This document shows positions 52,806 through 53,618 of a stretch of 53,618 nt of DNA, piece after piece. The DNA is taken from positions 1-53,618 of the forward strand of contig JAFUKI010000003.1 in NCBI GenBank assembly GCA_017467815.1, written 5' to 3'. The DNA is from Clostridia bacterium. GTDB taxonomy: Bacteria > Bacillota > Clostridia > Oscillospirales > CAG-272. The notes below the pieces were generated by a model. The model was given only the letters and a program-made list of their open reading frames with translations, was not told the DNA's origin and did no database searches. The position numbers were made by a program, and so were the translations under genes. Numbering within the stretch: the stretch's first letter is position 1; each line of letters begins with the position of its first letter.

Positions 52806-53618
52806 ATGACACAGAACAAGTATGTCCTTTCTTGGATCGACGAAATGGCTGCTATGACCCAGCCTGATAAGATCGTCTGGATCGACGGGACCGAAGAACA
52901 GGCAGAAGCACTGCGTGCAGAGGCTTGCTCCACCGGCGAGATCATTAAGCTGAATCAGGAAAAACTGCCCGGCTGCTATCTCCACCGCACCGCTGTAAAC
53001 GACGTTGCACGTGTAGAAGGCAGAACCTTCATCTGCACTTCCAAGAAGGAAGATGCCGGCAACATAAACAACTGGATGGCACCCGCTGAATGCTATGAAA
53101 AGCTGTCCAAGCTGTACAAGGGCTCCATGAAGGGCAGAACCATGTACGTTATCCCCTACTCCATGGGTATCGTAGGTTCCGATTTTGCCAAGTACGGTGT
53201 AGAACTGACCGACTCCATTTACGTTGTTCTCAACATGCTGATCATGACCCGTGTCGGCAAGGACGTTATGGATGCTCTCGGCGATGATCCCGGATTCATC
53301 AAGGGTCTGCATGCAAAAGCTGATCTGGATGAAGAAAACCGTTATATCTGCCACTTCCCGGAAGACAACACCATCTGGTCCGTTAACTCCGGTTACGGCG
53401 GAAACGTTCTGCTGGGTAAGAAGTGTTTCGCTCTGCGTATTGCATCCTATCTGGGTCGCAAGGAAGGCTGGATGGCTGAACATATGCTGATCCTGGGCGT
53501 AGAATATCCCAACGGCGAAGTTAAGTATATCTCCGCTGCATTCCCCTCCGCTTGCGGTAAGACCAACCTTGCTATGCTGATTCCCCCGGAAATCTACCAG
53601 AAGCAGGGTTACAAAGTA
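52806..53618 (+). CDS. pckG: Phosphoenolpyruvate carboxykinase (GTP), 5' part
   Basis: The first 271 codons of a gene that runs off the window edge. It converts oxaloacetate and GTP to PEP, GDP and CO2, or works in reverse to fix CO2 in anaerobes. It is the GTP type: PGCYLHRTAVNDVARVEGRTF, IPYSMG, NSGYGGNVLLGKKCFALR and the P-loop FPSACGKTNLAM are visible. The catalytic C-terminal half lies outside. AAAGGAG lies 9 bases before the ATG. Confidence 0.95.
   Translation, partial: MTQNKYVLSWIDEMAAMTQPDKIVWIDGTEEQAEALRAEACSTGEIIKLNQEKLPGCYLHRTAVNDVARVEGRTFICTSKKEDAGNINNWMAPAECYEKLSKLYKGSMKGRTMYVIPYSMGIVGSDFAKYGVELTDSIYVVLNMLIMTRVGKDVMDALGDDPGFIKGLHAKADLDEENRYICHFPEDNTIWSVNSGYGGNVLLGKKCFALRIASYLGRKEGWMAEHMLILGVEYPNGEVKYISAAFPSACGKTNLAMLIPPEIYQKQGYKV

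Overview
This window looks like chromosomal DNA from a strictly anaerobic, probably spore-forming Clostridia bacterium, most likely from the gut or rumen (Oscillospirales-like). This is inferred from gene content, not from a marker gene. Supporting content: a complete gene for the mother-cell sporulation sigma factor SigK, the [FeFe]-hydrogenase maturases HydE, HydG and HydF, a yajC locus with a TIGR04086-type membrane protein, a short archaeal-type prolyl-tRNA synthetase, GTP-dependent PEP carboxykinase, and several carbohydrate-active enzymes. Many promoters are near consensus for the housekeeping sigma factor (TTGACA, 17 bp, TATAAT, often with an extended -10 TGn).

Layout. 1-5.8 kb: the start of a divergent gene, then three same-strand genes: a helical HTH-like protein, a protein kinase fused to a NACHT-like NTPase with one membrane span and an outside domain, and a lipoprotein. 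5.9-9.7 kb: a minus-strand operon of MarR regulator, iron alcohol dehydrogenase, fatty-aldehyde-type dehydrogenase and YhhN lysoplasmalogenase. 10-11.4 kb: lipid kinase and UPF0316 protein. 11.5-16.4 kb: an AraC fragment, an orphan radical SAM/SPASM protein, an AraC regulator, two inverted palindromic repeats, an acyl-CoA-ligase-type enzyme, and a second MarR that resembles the first. 16.6-21.4 kb: an operon of divergent PAP2, PHP, GDSL esterase, AEC transporter and LbH acetyltransferase, then purC. 21.6-25.5 kb: tRNA-Met, two tRNA-Glu, a large GH106-like glycosidase, tRNA-Leu. 25.5-27.4 kb: yajC, TIGR04086 and what looks like a cysteine-stripped relative of the SCIFF peptide maturase. 27.6-31.2 kb: a YtrA-type GntR with an ABC transporter. 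31.3-33.7 kb: tandem phosphoesterases and a DUF378 protein. 33.7-39.8 kb: sigK, pcrA, proS, rodA. 39.8-44.2 kb: MarR and a heterodimeric ABC exporter, ending in a third copy of the palindromic repeat. 44.2-50.3 kb: TM1266-type regulator, hydE, hydG, hydF, amidohydrolase and alpha-L-fucosidase on the minus strand. 50.4-52.5 kb: Mpg glycosylase, ABM protein, VOC protein, LexA. 52.8 kb to the end: the 5' part of pckG.

How genes may work together. The YhhN, aldehyde dehydrogenase and alcohol dehydrogenase genes could release and then oxidise or reduce the fatty aldehyde of (lyso)plasmalogens, under a MarR that binds its own promoter. A related MarR with a similar operator layout governs an acyl-activating enzyme nearby, so the two may form a small lipid-salvage network. 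The kinase-NACHT protein and its lipoprotein could form a sensor that crosses the membrane. These two systems and the decayed SCIFF-like locus are the most promising for novelty.
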